A stretch of 64,000 nucleotides of DNA, taken from contig CM035437.1 in assembly GCA_020310875.1 (NCBI GenBank), positions 48,763,610-48,827,609 of the forward strand, given 5' to 3'. The notes under the pieces are model-generated. The model worked only from the letters and a program-made list of their open reading frames with translations, had not been told where the DNA came from and ran no database searches. The translations under genes were made by a program, and so were the position numbers. This stretch comes from Ceratopteris richardii. Its lineage: Eukaryota > Streptophyta > Polypodiopsida > Polypodiales > Pteridaceae. Position 1 is the stretch's first letter. Each line of letters starts with the position of its first letter. This document shows positions 1-9,560 of the stretch, piece by piece.

Positions 1-240
1 TCCTTTGCAGCTCACCATTGCCTCTATGTATGCTCCCTGTATTGATTCAAAAAGAATTATCACTTGGCAATCATTGGAGTCTCCGTCCCTCAACAACATT
101 CTTTATGGGGGCTTTAATATGATGGAGGTTTTTTTTTTATAGATGGGAGGAAAAGAGGACAGGTGATTGATGGTCGTGAGAAGGATGTCTAGGACCAATT
201 CAAGCTCCACCTAGATCTCATGGAGATCAAAGACGAGGCT
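1..240 (+). pseudogene. LINE (L1-type) endonuclease fragment
   Basis: Conceptual translation from base 1 gives LTIASMYAPC, then about 35 residues on GGFNMMEV. This resembles the Y-x-P and GGDFNM-E signatures of the APE-type endonuclease of plant L1-like LINEs, with the catalytic Asp of GDFN missing. After a frameshift near the T-run at 129-138 the similarity resumes (DGREKDV, stop, DQFKLHLDLMEIKDEA) and stops abruptly at about 240. There the LTR of element C begins, so the LINE looks like the landing site of C. The 5' part lies outside the window. The LINE 3' end on the same strand at 41,480-42,350 could belong to the same copy, but the RT that should lie between is not seen. Confidence 0.6.
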
Positions 241-241
241 A

Positions 242-497
242 TGTGAGCCCAAAGAACAAGCTAAAGATAACTTGTGAATGATGTGTGTGAAACTCTCCTC
301 CCATCCATTTATATCCTCTTGTATTCTAAAAATAACAATGATCTAGAATGATCTAGTGCCATCATGTGGCCATCATGCAACACTCATCCCCATTACTACC
401 AAATACCTTAGGATATCCCCCAAGCTTGGGACCTTGGCTATGGCTGATCCTTGTTCCACACACACATGGAATGATCGCTATGGACCAATGTCTAACA
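242..497 (-). repeat. 3' LTR of element C (Ty3/Gypsy chromovirus)
   Basis: Read on the minus strand this begins TGTTAGACATTGG and ends GGCTCACA, giving TG...CA ends of about 256 bp. A purine-rich tract (AGAAGGAGGAGAGAG, minus strand, about 498-513) sits immediately upstream as polypurine tract. A TATA-like GATATAAATGG lies near 308-318. The chromodomain end of pol lies just before it on the minus strand, the expected order. The inner boundary is firm. The outer end (242 or 244) is chosen from the TG and from the end of LINE similarity. The matching 5' LTR was not found beyond 36,298. The adjoining bases GGCTA (237-241) would be the target duplication, but no partner copy is confirmed. Confidence 0.6.
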
Positions 498-539
498 CTC
501 TCTCCTCCTTCTAAAGATCATTATCCTCAATGATCAATG

Positions 540-1433
540 AGAAAAACTACTTATGAACCAAAGCTTCTGATTATCAAGTAGAGTCAATAAGTGGTAATCC
601 TCTCCAAGCTACTAGATATTCCTGGATGACATGGTTCCTCAACCGTTTCTATCTCCAATCTAATATCCTATCTGGAGAATGATATGTGCTATTACTTTCC
701 TGCAAAGAAACAATACCCTCTATTAGATTATCCCCCCTAGAGGTATACTTTATAAGTTTACTAGCATGAAACACGGGATGGGCTCTGCAATCTGGAGGAA
801 GGCTCTAATTGGTATGCAACATCACTTAGCTTCTTTACTATCTTCCAAGGTCCACAGAACCTTGGTGAAAGCTTCTGTACTATCTAGAATCTGGTTGATT
901 ATCTTGGTCTGACCATCTATCTGTGGATGATCACCACTACTCATTTTCAATGACACTTTCAATTTTTCAAATACAAACTTCCAGAAGTGTCCGATGAATA
1001 TGACATTCCTATCTAAAATTATGGATGTCGATAATCCATGCAATCTGAAGACATGCGGGATAAACAACTCCACTACCTGTGGAGCTTCTGTCATCTCCTG
1101 CATGGGTATGAAATGAGTCATCTTGCTCAATCAATCTACCACAAGTAGGATAGTATCTCGCTTTCTTTGGATCTGCGGTAACCCAACTATGAAGTCCATG
1201 GATACAGTGTCCCAATTATGATATGGGATTTGTAAAGGATGTAAAAGACCTGGTGTCTTTACCCTTTCTACCTTATTGACTTGACACATAAAGCATTGTG
1301 GAATATAAGTGTGGATATCTCTAGCTAATCCACACCACCAAAATGTTCTTCTAACATGTTGTATTGTCTTGTCAATACCAGGATGCCCTGCGCAAGGAAC
1401 ATCATGGTTATCATGCATGAATTTTCTTCTCAA
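540..1433 (-). pseudogene. Element C integrase with C-terminal chromodomain
   Basis: The integrase zinc-binding region is readable at about 1131-1433: H and H in HDVPCAGHPGIDK, then CFMC. It is followed by the catalytic-core pieces MDFIVGLP and DHPQIDGQTK. After a frameshift the C-terminal module GPWKIVKKLSDVAYQLE follows. At about 563-680 comes a chromodomain-like PDRILDWR, stop, KRLRN and EYLVAWRGLPLIDSTW. This order is typical of plant chromoviruses, in which the chromodomain is thought to steer integration to modified histones. Several stops and shifts show that it is dead. It lies directly upstream of the 3' LTR and downstream of the RNase H remnant. Confidence 0.8.
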
Positions 1434-2158
1434 ACCTTGAGAATCTGGTATGCAAACCTTTCCTTTTCATTTAACTATTCCATTATCCTTTGAGAAATTG
1501 GAATACATACTGAACTTGTTTGCTCTGCTAGGTGAAGAAACAAATGGAATTGCCCTGTCGCCTATAATAGAGTCATCACTGATGACTCTAGTAATATGTA
1601 ACAAATGTTGATCTTCCACATGTGCTTTCTTTATCTCTTGAAGCAATGAGCTTTCTAGAACTGTAAAACTCATTTGATACATTATCTGTGATAATGCATC
1701 AACTACTATATTCTCTTCGCCTCTTCTATATAGGATTTCTATGTGAAACTCCTGCATGAGCTCAACCCAACGAGCCTATCTGCCTTGAAGATTTGGCTGA
1801 CTAGAAAAGCACTTGAGTGTATGGTGATGTGTATATATCTTAAAGTCTGCACCATAAAGATAATGTCTCTAAACTTTAAAAGCATGCACCACTGCATAAA
1901 ACTCCTATTCATGCATTAGCCAATTGTGTTGTGCACTATTCAATTTCTTACTTTCAAAAGCTATTGGCATGCCATCTTGGCTCCAAATTGCCCATATGGC
2001 TATGCCACTAGCATCTGGCTCTAACTCAAATGGTTTCTGTAGATCTATCACTTTGAGTATAGGAGCCTTTGAAACAACTTGTTTTAGAGTATCAAAACTC
2101 TCTTGCTGCTCGTGCTTCCATGCAAATGGAACTTTACCTTGAAGCAAGTTCATCATAG
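1434..2158 (-). pseudogene. Element C RNase H region, 3' half of split pol
   Basis: Minus-strand frames at 1467-1757 and 1905-2158 read as Ty3/Gypsy RNase H and linker. Recognisable pieces are PMMNLLQGKVPFAWKHEQQE, the RNase H start FELEPDASGIAIWAIWSQDG, a later stretch AFESKKLNSAQHNW, and the end YRRGEENIVVDALSQ. The frame is cut at 2158 by insertion of element A. It resumes at 33,713 on the other side of the nest, where FIENSSIVA continues into PMMNLL. Stops and frameshifts interrupt it. Confidence 0.8.
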
Positions 2159-2163
2159 GTGCT
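2159..2163. repeat. Target-site duplication GTGCT, left copy
   Basis: GTGCT lies immediately before the A-family LTR1. The identical pentamer follows LTR3 at 33,708-33,712. Keeping one copy and removing everything between the two gives a continuous minus-strand pol frame of element C through the RT-RNase H linker. This independently supports the boundary. Confidence 0.85.
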
Positions 2164-2824
2164 TGGCAGTAGCCAGAGGCACAGACGGTAAGGAAGCATG
2201 TGAAGACAGAGCACAACAAAGTAGCAAGGAGCGAGTTGGATTATTTTTCAAAAAGAAATATGTTTTATAAATACTTTTTAGAAACTCCTAATAGTGATTT
2301 TCATCACTCTTGTACCATAAGTAACATAGAACAACCACTTTTGTAATTCTTAGCTCCATTTTGTGCAAGCCGAGGAGTCCTCGAGCTTGAGGAGCTTAGG
2401 TAGAACGAGCCTACTAATTTTGGTTATTTTTAGACCTCATTTATCCTTTCAAATAGCATCTAGAACCTATTTTTTAACTATGCCAGTCACTAGATGTGAA
2501 ACCAGTCAAAACTAGTCTACAATCTATAAAAAGAGCTAGAGAGCTCATTTTTGAGGTTAGCTTGCATGAGTAGAGAAGATCTTAGAGCTATTTTGAGCTT
2601 GTAATTGAGATCTTGAGTAATAGAGACTATTTCTTACCTTCCATTGTGTCTTGCTTGTCTCCTACATGTGTGTGTGTATGTGTGTGTGCATCTCTATGCT
2701 TCTCACCTTCACTCTCACTTCATCTCACATTCACGATCTTCATATCACTCCTATCTCTTCCGAGGATTGACATTAAGGAGGTGGAGCTTCTTAACGTGGT
2801 ACTTACAATTGTGCTAGAGCAACA
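2164..2824 (+). repeat. LTR1: 5' LTR of Ty3/Gypsy element A
   Basis: About 661 bp, starting TGGCAGTAGCC (the first three bases, TGT, of the family's TGTTGGCAG start are missing) and ending GTGCTAGAGCAACA. Its close relatives are LTR2 (32,385-33,039) and LTR3 (33,045-33,707). It shares diagnostic variants with LTR3, for example GAACAACCACTTTT and CTTGTAATTGAGATCTTG. LTR2 has GAAAAACCCTTTTT and CTTGTAAGAGTGTTCTTG at those places. A TATA-like CTATAAAAAG is at 2524-2533, and a GAGGAGTCCTC palindrome lies upstream of it. A tRNA-Asp primer site follows. Confidence 0.9.
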
Positions 2825-2831
2825 TCAAATT

Positions 2832-2851
2832 TGGCGCCGTTGCCGAGGATC
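2832..2851 (+). other. Primer-binding site of element A (tRNA-Asp)
   Basis: TGGCGCCGTTGCCGAGGATC lies 7 bp after the end of LTR1. It is complementary to the 3' end of plant tRNA-Asp(GUC), including CCA, apart from one mismatch (A for G at the 15th base). This is the usual primer of several large plant Ty3/Gypsy lineages of the Tat/Athila type. Confidence 0.85.
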
Positions 2852-3189
2852 GAGTCTAGGACGAATGTGTGATGGTAGGAGTATAGCAAGAAGTGGCGTT
2901 GGAAGGTAAAAATTTCAGTTTTGTTGTTATTTTTAATTAGTTTTTAGTGTTTTTCACCTCCTCTACACTCCTTCTTCACCATTGCATCATCTTCTTCCAC
3001 TCCAAAAAAATAAAAAAAATCACCATATCCGCCCATTCTCTTCATTTCCCCTCATTTGTGCATGCGAGAGAGAGAGAGAGCTTTTGTGCTTGCATGTGCT
3101 TGTGTGGTTTTGAGTTTTCTTGCAGGTACAGGGCTCCACAACAACTGGAAAGCTTCCCAAAAGGTAAAAAACCACTTTCTATCAGAATT

Positions 3190-3590
3190 TGCCGTGTGTG
3201 TCAGACCATCGCTATGGTCTGCCAAGTTCGGCATTTTTGGTAAGCGAATTCACCATCGTATAAGCGATAGTAGTGCACACACAAATCCATTGTTGCATTT
3301 CAAAAATTCGCATTTTGGTGAACCATCGGGACGGACTCATGCCATCGCGATTGTGTTACACCATCGCGATTGGCTCACGCCATCGCGACGGCTCAGCCAG
3401 ACCATCGCGACGGTCTCACACCATCATGACGGTTCACTTGAGCCATCATGATGGTCACTGACCATCGCGACGATCCCGTCGATCCCACGCCATCGGGATT
3501 GGCCCATGCCATCGCGACGATCATCTGCCACATGTCAAGCCAGACCATCGCGATGATACCAGGTACACCATCGCGACGTGGTCTAAACAT
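3190..3590 (+). repeat. Array of short palindromes (CCATCGCGACGG type) in the element A leader
   Basis: About 14 irregularly spaced copies of a motif near ACCATCGCGACGGT, each an imperfect palindrome centred on TCGCGA or TCATGA, spaced about 15-40 bp. Examples are CCATCGCGATTGG, ACCATCGCGACGGT, GCCATCATGATGGT and ACCATCGCGATGAT. They lie in the untranslated leader between primer site and gag. The corresponding part of element B is lost in the A/B deletion. No coding function is seen. RNA hairpins in the genomic transcript are the natural inference. Confidence 0.75.
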
Positions 3591-4115
3591 TGAATTCTTA
3601 CAAGTCTAGCAAGGACTATCAAGGGCAATCAAAGCAAGGCAGTGAAGAACGCAGGGCTTGGGAAGTGTGGCTTCTTGGGCATCAAGGCACTAAAAGCAGC
3701 TGACTTGAGGTTGGAAGAATACTCAACCCCCTTAGTCAATTATTAGCTTAGGCTAAATGTTAGCATTGTGGATTAACGACGATAGGAACACATCAAGTTG
3801 AAGAGATTAAATTCTTCAAGTTCAAGACTAAACTACTAAAAGTATGCTATACGCAAACCTAAAGGAAAGAACTTAAGTCTGACAGAATGAGAACTCAAAA
3901 GTACCATGGAAAGTCGATTCCTGATGCTTATAGTAAAACAAGACAATGACTTAAAAGGAATTTAAAAAGAAACAAGCAATTAAGAACAAAGAATCATTGA
4001 CGATCAAAGAGTACCAGGAAGTAAATTCATGAACCTTAGATCGGGCCAGCATATAGGTAAGTCAGACTGACGAGGCCTTAGATCATCAGAAGCAAGTGTA
4101 GGAACTACTGCACGT
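3591..4115 (+). repeat. Element A leader shared with B (5' untranslated)
   Basis: From about 3580 (GTCTAAACATTG) the sequence runs parallel to 13,571-14,150 in element B at a spacing of about 10 kb. Shared landmarks are GAACGCAGGGCTTGGGAAGTG, TCAATTATTAGCTTAGGCTAAA and GGAACTACTGCACG. The stretch has no long open frame and precedes the first gag codons, so it is treated as leader. Confidence 0.7.
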
Positions 4116-6325
4116 TTGTGGGCTCAACAACTGAATAGCTATCCTTACGAGTTGGGCTCAGATACAAGTGATTCAGAGATGGCTTTTAGCATGGAAAGAC
4201 CAGAAGGAGGGTTAAACATAGCATATTTGGAAAGACCTGCAGGACACTACAAAACTCAATTAGAATATGTCCGAACCAACCACTTAAGTGCTCGCATCTA
4301 TGAGGATGGTTTGCAAAGACGTGGTTCAAATGCATAACCCTAATCAACCCATTGGATTACGTCTTCGTTGATTCATAGTTTCAAACAGACCCTCAAGAAA
4401 CAGTCAGACTTGCAGAATGAAGGTTTAGACAATATGTTGAGCTCAAAACTATGCTCCTATGTATATTTGAAGGAACCTAGAACACTAGAGCAATGTGTAA
4501 GAATTTGTATAGACATTGAGGACAACCTTGGAGATGAGTTGGAACTCTCAAAGGTTTATAAGGACTCAGATTGTTCATCTCTAGCATCCTCAAAACTGTC
4601 TAGCTCGATAGAAGACCTAGCAGAAAAAGTGGCCCAGAAATTAGGAGTTTCTAGTAAACAGATGCCTATGTTAACAACTAACAAGCATTGTTACACCTGT
4701 GGTGGTGATCACATGGCAAATGTGTGTCCCAATGCAACACAACCGCAAGCCAACCCTAGTGGCCAATATTGTGCGATTAAGAGGCGGTACACGAATCATA
4801 TGGCTCAAGACTGCCCATACAACAAACAAGCAGTACGATAGAACCACCTGCAAGCATACCCACAACCAAGTAGGTATCAAGGCCAATATAATGCTCAGCC
4901 TCATTACTATAGGCCTCCTCAGAACTACCCTTATCAAGCTCAATAGAGACCACAACCTATTTTAGCTTAGCAGCCACCCCAACCAGCAAATATCATCTCA
5001 GTCAAATATGCTACTGCAGAAGGGAACCTCAGTAGGGCTTTAGTGCCTCCATCACCCTTGATCACAGAAAGTGACCCGAACTCAAATTGTTTTGACTCTA
5101 CTCATGTAGATAGTCCACCTGCATATTACACAGAGTCACCAGAACATGTGGAAACATATCAATACGATAGTCCACCATTGGAACCCAGTTGGGAACCCAA
5201 TTATGCTAATGCGATGTATACCAACCCTAATCCGCGGCCCCAATTGAGATAGCAAAGACCACAGGGCCCTAAAGGACCATGCTTTAGGTGCCAAGGAGAT
5301 CATTTCATAAAGGATTGTCCACATCCTCCAATAGTAGGACAGTCACAGTATTATAACATACAAGGCTTTTGCACCGAGTGTGGTAAAGAGCATATCATCA
5401 AAGACTGTCCCAAGAACCCTGTTAATGCTTCAAAAGTGACACCCATTAACGTGATAGTATTGTGCACAATGCAGATGGATCCAACCCTATTTATGTGTCT
5501 ATCCAAGCTATAACGAGAGCCCAAGCGCTCTTACAGAATCAATAGCTTAATCCTGAGAAAATAGTCGGAACTAGTGAAGTTGGAGAATCTAGCAGTAAAA
5601 AGACAAAATCATGGAAAGATTTTAGAGAAAGAATTAAGAAGAAATGGAGTAAAAAGATAACTAAGTTGGAAGGAAGTCTCAAAGAATCTAGAGCTAAAAT
5701 CCTAGAGATGACTTCTCAAGAATCGAATCAGAAGAACCTAGCTCAGAAATCAGGATCAGTTCTAGCTGAACCCATACCAGAAAACCTAGACATGATGTTT
5801 CGTGCATATCAGACTAGATTGAAAGAAGGACCCCAGATAGCTGAAATGAGTAAGAACTATCCGAGAGCAGATTTAAAAATTGAGAGAAGCAAACTTTGTA
5901 TGAAGATGGTAGAATTAGAACAAACTATGTTCGAAGCCTCTCGTTATCTTAATTGGAACAACATGGAAAAACCTGAGTCACATTTTCAAGGATTATTGGA
6001 GAGGTTAGAATACTTGATCGATAACACGGAGAAAAGGAATCTGCATAGGAATCCAGATGACTTCGAGACACAAGAAAAGAGTGCACCATCCCTGTCTCAA
6101 GTGCCCAATATAGAGATTGAAGACAACCTATCTTCCATACATACGCATTCACATGAATTTCTGAGAGAAATCCAAGAAGAGAAGTGGAGAAAAGAACAAG
6201 GAACCTATCCTCCTATTCAAGAAATAGACGCCTTGCAAGAGAAATTTCCCTAAGACATTCCCTCTATTTATGAGGATGTAGAGGAAGATCAACTGCGTGA
6301 ACACACAGGTTTCGAATCTAATTCT
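4116..6325 (+). pseudogene. Element A gag polyprotein remnant
   Basis: Broken frames at 4116-4337, 4368-4841, 5043-5252 and 5666-6253 match element B gag. Compared with B, about 925 bp are missing near 4351 (covering the N-terminal half and start of the Gag core) and about 78 bp near 4415. Zinc knuckles CYTCGGDHMANVCP (about 4690-4730), CFRCQGDHFIKDCP (about 5280-5320) and CTECGKEHIIKDCP (about 5371-5412) have CX2CX3HX4C spacing. A degenerate fourth, ending in YTNHMAQDCP, sits near 4795-4817. The 5666-6253 part is Lys/Glu-rich and likely coiled coil. Gag would form the particle and bind genomic RNA. This copy is dead. Confidence 0.8.
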
Positions 6326-7015
6326 TTGCAAGAATTACCTCAGTTCACACGACCTTGGGAAGCCAAGTCTATTAGCATGAGAGCACCCACGATAATAGTG
6401 AGGAATGAAGAATCAGTAATCCCTAGAAACACGGAAGTGGTAAAGAACACCAAAGTACATTGTCATCTTACTATGGAGGAGTTGTTGAAGGTTAAACCAG
6501 AATTATGGAAACACGTAGCAGATCAATTCCCTGAGGTCGCTATTACTCCCTCTCAGATAGGATCACACAAGAAGGTACTTGAGATACCCATAGAAAGGAT
6601 CGGAGATGTAAGCAAAGGAGAGGAAGGTAACACTTATCTTCTAATAACCCATCAGGGCTACACCACCAAAGCCATCTTAGATTCAGGAGCCGGAGTAGCC
6701 ATTGCTACCAATGCTTTATGGAAATGTTGGGGTAAGCCAGCATTAAGACCCACCAGGATGAAGCTACAAATGGTCGATGGACATATAGAGAAATCGTTAG
6801 GCTTACTAGAAGGCATATCTCTCACCTCTTGTGGTGTGGAATTTGAACATACTTTCTCCATTTGTGATTTTGGAAAAAATCATGCTTACGAAATGATTTT
6901 AGGACGACCATTCATGCATCAATTGCAAATTGTACAAGATTGGGGAACTAATTCCTTGTACTTGCAACATTTAGGAGTGACTACTAAAGTCAATCTTAAA
7001 GACTATTCCCATTGA
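6326..7015 (+). pseudogene. Element A aspartic protease (first retropepsin)
   Basis: A 229-codon open stretch. Its retropepsin active site is AILDSGAGVAIAT at about residues 113-125, and the second signature is MILGRPFMHQLQIVQDW about 75 residues later. It lies between gag and the RT, the normal place of the protease in Ty3/Gypsy. The N-terminal part (HCHLTMEELLKVKPELWKHV) is conserved in element B. The domain itself looks intact in A, but the polyprotein is broken on both sides. Confidence 0.85.
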
Positions 7016-7850
7016 GATGTACCCCCAATACAATGGAACACCATTCATAAGACAGAAGAAGAAATGGATTCAGTACACTCATTGGAATCAGATCCCTCAC
7101 GATTGCACGAGGACACTCATCTATGGATGTGTAAAGTAGTCAAACAAGAGGAAGAACAGTTAGAAGCCAAGACCTTAGGTTCAGAACAACATCCACAAAC
7201 CCTTCAAGACCTAGCTTACGCAGTAGTAGTATTTCTAGACGAGGAATTCGAACCTCATGGTTGGGTAGATAGTATTTCTAGACGAGGAATTCGAACCTCA
7301 TGGTTGGGTAGAAATTTTAGCAACAATGGATGTAGCCATCAGTGAAGAACAATGGCCCCACCCCACTGTGACGAGGATGGCTATGACATTTCAGTCTTCA
7401 CAATAGAGCCAATCATGTGTGATTCAATTATAGAAGGATGTGAACTTAGCACTGATGCATTTGAGGACGCAAGTGACTTCGATCTAGAGTCAATTATTAT
7501 GGACCCTTCCTTTGCATCAGATGAAGAATATTTCTATGAGGTAGAAGCTCACCCTCAGAGACACGAAGAAATTATGAACGATGTGAGGTTAACCACACAA
7601 GTGACTGCCAAAAGTGAAGGTAAGAAAAGAAAGAAGAAAGAAACCACGTCAGAGGAAGAAGAATCTTTGTTTGAGGTTCCGGAGAATTTCAAGAAGTATG
7701 GAATAGAAGATAGAAGAATCATGGTTCAAATGCCTAAAAGAAAAGCTGATGTTGGAGAAGTATATGATAACCGAGAGAAAACCAAAAAAATCATAGTCAC
7801 CATAGAAGGAGAAGAAGAAAAATGTACATACATTGGGCATGATTTGATGA
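7016..7850 (+). pseudogene. Element A acidic linker between protease and RT
   Basis: Two frames (7064-7345 and 7352-8065) correspond to the single B region 17,936-18,929. The chain is very acidic with a Lys/Arg-rich patch (GKKRKKKE, about 7620-7640). It then runs into the RT N-terminus EEEELVALLREYRDVFAWSY. No catalytic motif is visible. A 43-bp tandem duplication (7227-7312) shifts the frame here. Confidence 0.7.
7227..7312 (+). repeat. 43-bp direct tandem duplication in element A
   Basis: TAGTATTTCTAGACGAGGAA and the following 23 bases occur twice head to tail with a 43-bp period (7227 and 7270). Element B has a single copy at about 18,207. As 43 is not a multiple of three, the duplication breaks the reading frame. 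It arose after A and B diverged. Confidence 0.9.
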
Positions 7851-8839
7851 ATGAAGAAGAAGAAGAGTTAGTTGCCCTATTGCGAGAATATAGAGATGTA
7901 TTCGCTTGGAGTTACAAAGACTTGAAAGGAGTAGACTCGGATATATGCTCCCATAGAATCCCTATGACTCCAGATGCAAAACCTACGAAACAGAAACCAT
8001 ACACGTACAATGATAACTATGCTACGAAGATTAAAGAAGAAATAGATCGTTTGATAGAAGCATGATTACGAAATTGAGCATACCGAATGGGTATCCCCCA
8101 TTGCGGTTGTGCCCAAGAAAAATGGAAAATTGCATGTGTGTATTAACCTCAAAAAAGTTAATGCTCCACGATTAGAGACAGTTATCCTCTTCCTATCACG
8201 GAACATTTATTGGAAAGAGTTGCAGACAAGAAAGTCTACAGCTTTCTTGATGGTTTCTCAGGCTATAATCAAGTAGCCATTGCTCCAGAAAATCAACACA
8301 AGATGGCATTTGCCACAGAATGGGGCATATTTGCATTTCGCATGATGCCATTTGGGCTAACAAATGCACCCGCTACTTTTCAGCGACTCATGTGTCATGT
8401 TTTTAAGAAATTCTTACGCAAGAATTTGGAAGTCTATGTCGATGACCTATGTGCTCATTCGAATATGAGGCAAACACATATCCTAGAATTAAGGCAAGTA
8501 TTTGACAAATGTCGAGAATATCAAGTTTGTTTGAACCCAGAAAAGTGTGTTTTCATGGTCAAACAAGGCAAAATTCTAGGACACATTGTGTCAAAGAACG
8601 GAATCTCTACAGATGAGGAAAACGTGAAAGTAATTGTAGAACTACCTAGGCCAAATAACGTAAAAGAGGTACATGCATTCATGGGTCATTGCGGTTATTA
8701 CAAAAGATTCATACACATGTATGCAATCATAGCCAAACCTTTGTACTCTCTTTTGACCAAGTTTGAATGGACAGATGAGTGTGAAAACTCGTTCAATGAA
8801 CTTAAACGACGTTTGTGTTTAGCACATATATATATATGA
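7851..8839 (+). pseudogene. Element A reverse transcriptase
   Basis: A Ty3/Gypsy RT spread over two frames with a shift near 8065-8210. Motifs are [65 protein letters not shown] and the catalytic LEVYVDDLCAHS (about 8428-8463). The connection FMGHCGYYKRFIHMYAIIAKPLYSL follows. The YVDD box is intact. One missing base near 8173 and a stop at 8063 break the chain. Confidence 0.88.
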
Positions 8840-9560
8840 AGGTAGAATAAATCTCCCCATAGCTTATGCGAGCAGATAGTTGAATACAACATAAAGAAAT
8901 TACACCACTACAAAACGAGAAGGGTTAGGGATGATCTATGCAGTAAAGAAATTCAGGCATTATCTGTTGGCAAATAAGTTCAAGTTCTTTACAGATCATC
9001 AAGCGTTATTGTACTTAGTCAATAAGCCTTGTAACATAGGATGACTGATACGTTGGTTTCTATTACTCATGGAGTATGACTTTGAAGTAGTAGTCAGGAC
9101 CTTAGAGCTGACCACCTCTCGAGATTAACCACAGGAGAAGCTCCTCAAGGAATAGCAGATGAATTACCGGATGCGGTAATTCATCCTTAGAGCTCTAAGG
9201 TCCTGACTACTACCTCAAAGTCATATGTTGGTTTCTATTACTCATGGAGTATGACTTTGAAGTAGTAGTCAGGACCTTAGAGCTGATACTTATTTAACCT
9301 TAAGATAGTACCAAAATGGGCTAAGCCAATTGTCCCTATTCTCACATATGGACCCAAGAATCCTAGGATAAGGATCAAAGAAGGAGAAATTACCAAGTCT
9401 CAGAGATATCAAATCATAGCAGGAAGTATATATAAACAGGATAATCAAAAGATTCTTGCTTGTTGTGTAGATGAATCAGAACATGCAAATTGGTTGCAAT
9501 TAGCACATGTAGGTGCATTAAAGCAACATCATTCAAAACATCATACGTTGTAGACTCTGC
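8840..9560 (+). pseudogene. Element A RNase H remnant with deletion and fold-back
   Basis: Relative to element B, about 80 bp are missing after FNELKRRLCLA (8819) and are replaced by a short ATATATATAT stretch. This removes the RNase H start that B has as FHVHVDASNYAIG, including its first catalytic Asp. The later RNase H parts are present only in broken frames, and 9053-9286 is rearranged into a direct/inverted repeat. Confidence 0.75.
9053..9286. repeat. Direct repeat with inverted copy between (fold-back) in element A
   Basis: A 59-bp segment starting TTGGTTTCTATTACTCATGG occurs at 9053-9111 and again, identical, at 9228-9286. Between them, 9191-9224 is the reverse complement of 9076-9109 with one mismatch, and 9185-9200 (CCTTAGAGCTCTAAGG) is a perfect 16-bp palindrome. 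Element B has one uninterrupted copy at about 20,076. The arrangement is what template switching during replication or reverse transcription would leave. Confidence 0.9.

Noticed and set aside
2613-2909. Cys/Val-rich 98-codon frame in LTR1 and its copies at 32,826 and 33,496
   Set aside because: A translation of the TGTGTG-containing U5 of the LTRs. It is repeated only because the LTR is, with no coding signature.
3190-3590. CRISPR-like array
   Set aside because: Short palindromes with irregular short spacers inside a plant retrotransposon leader. No direct repeats of 23-47 bp and no cas genes.
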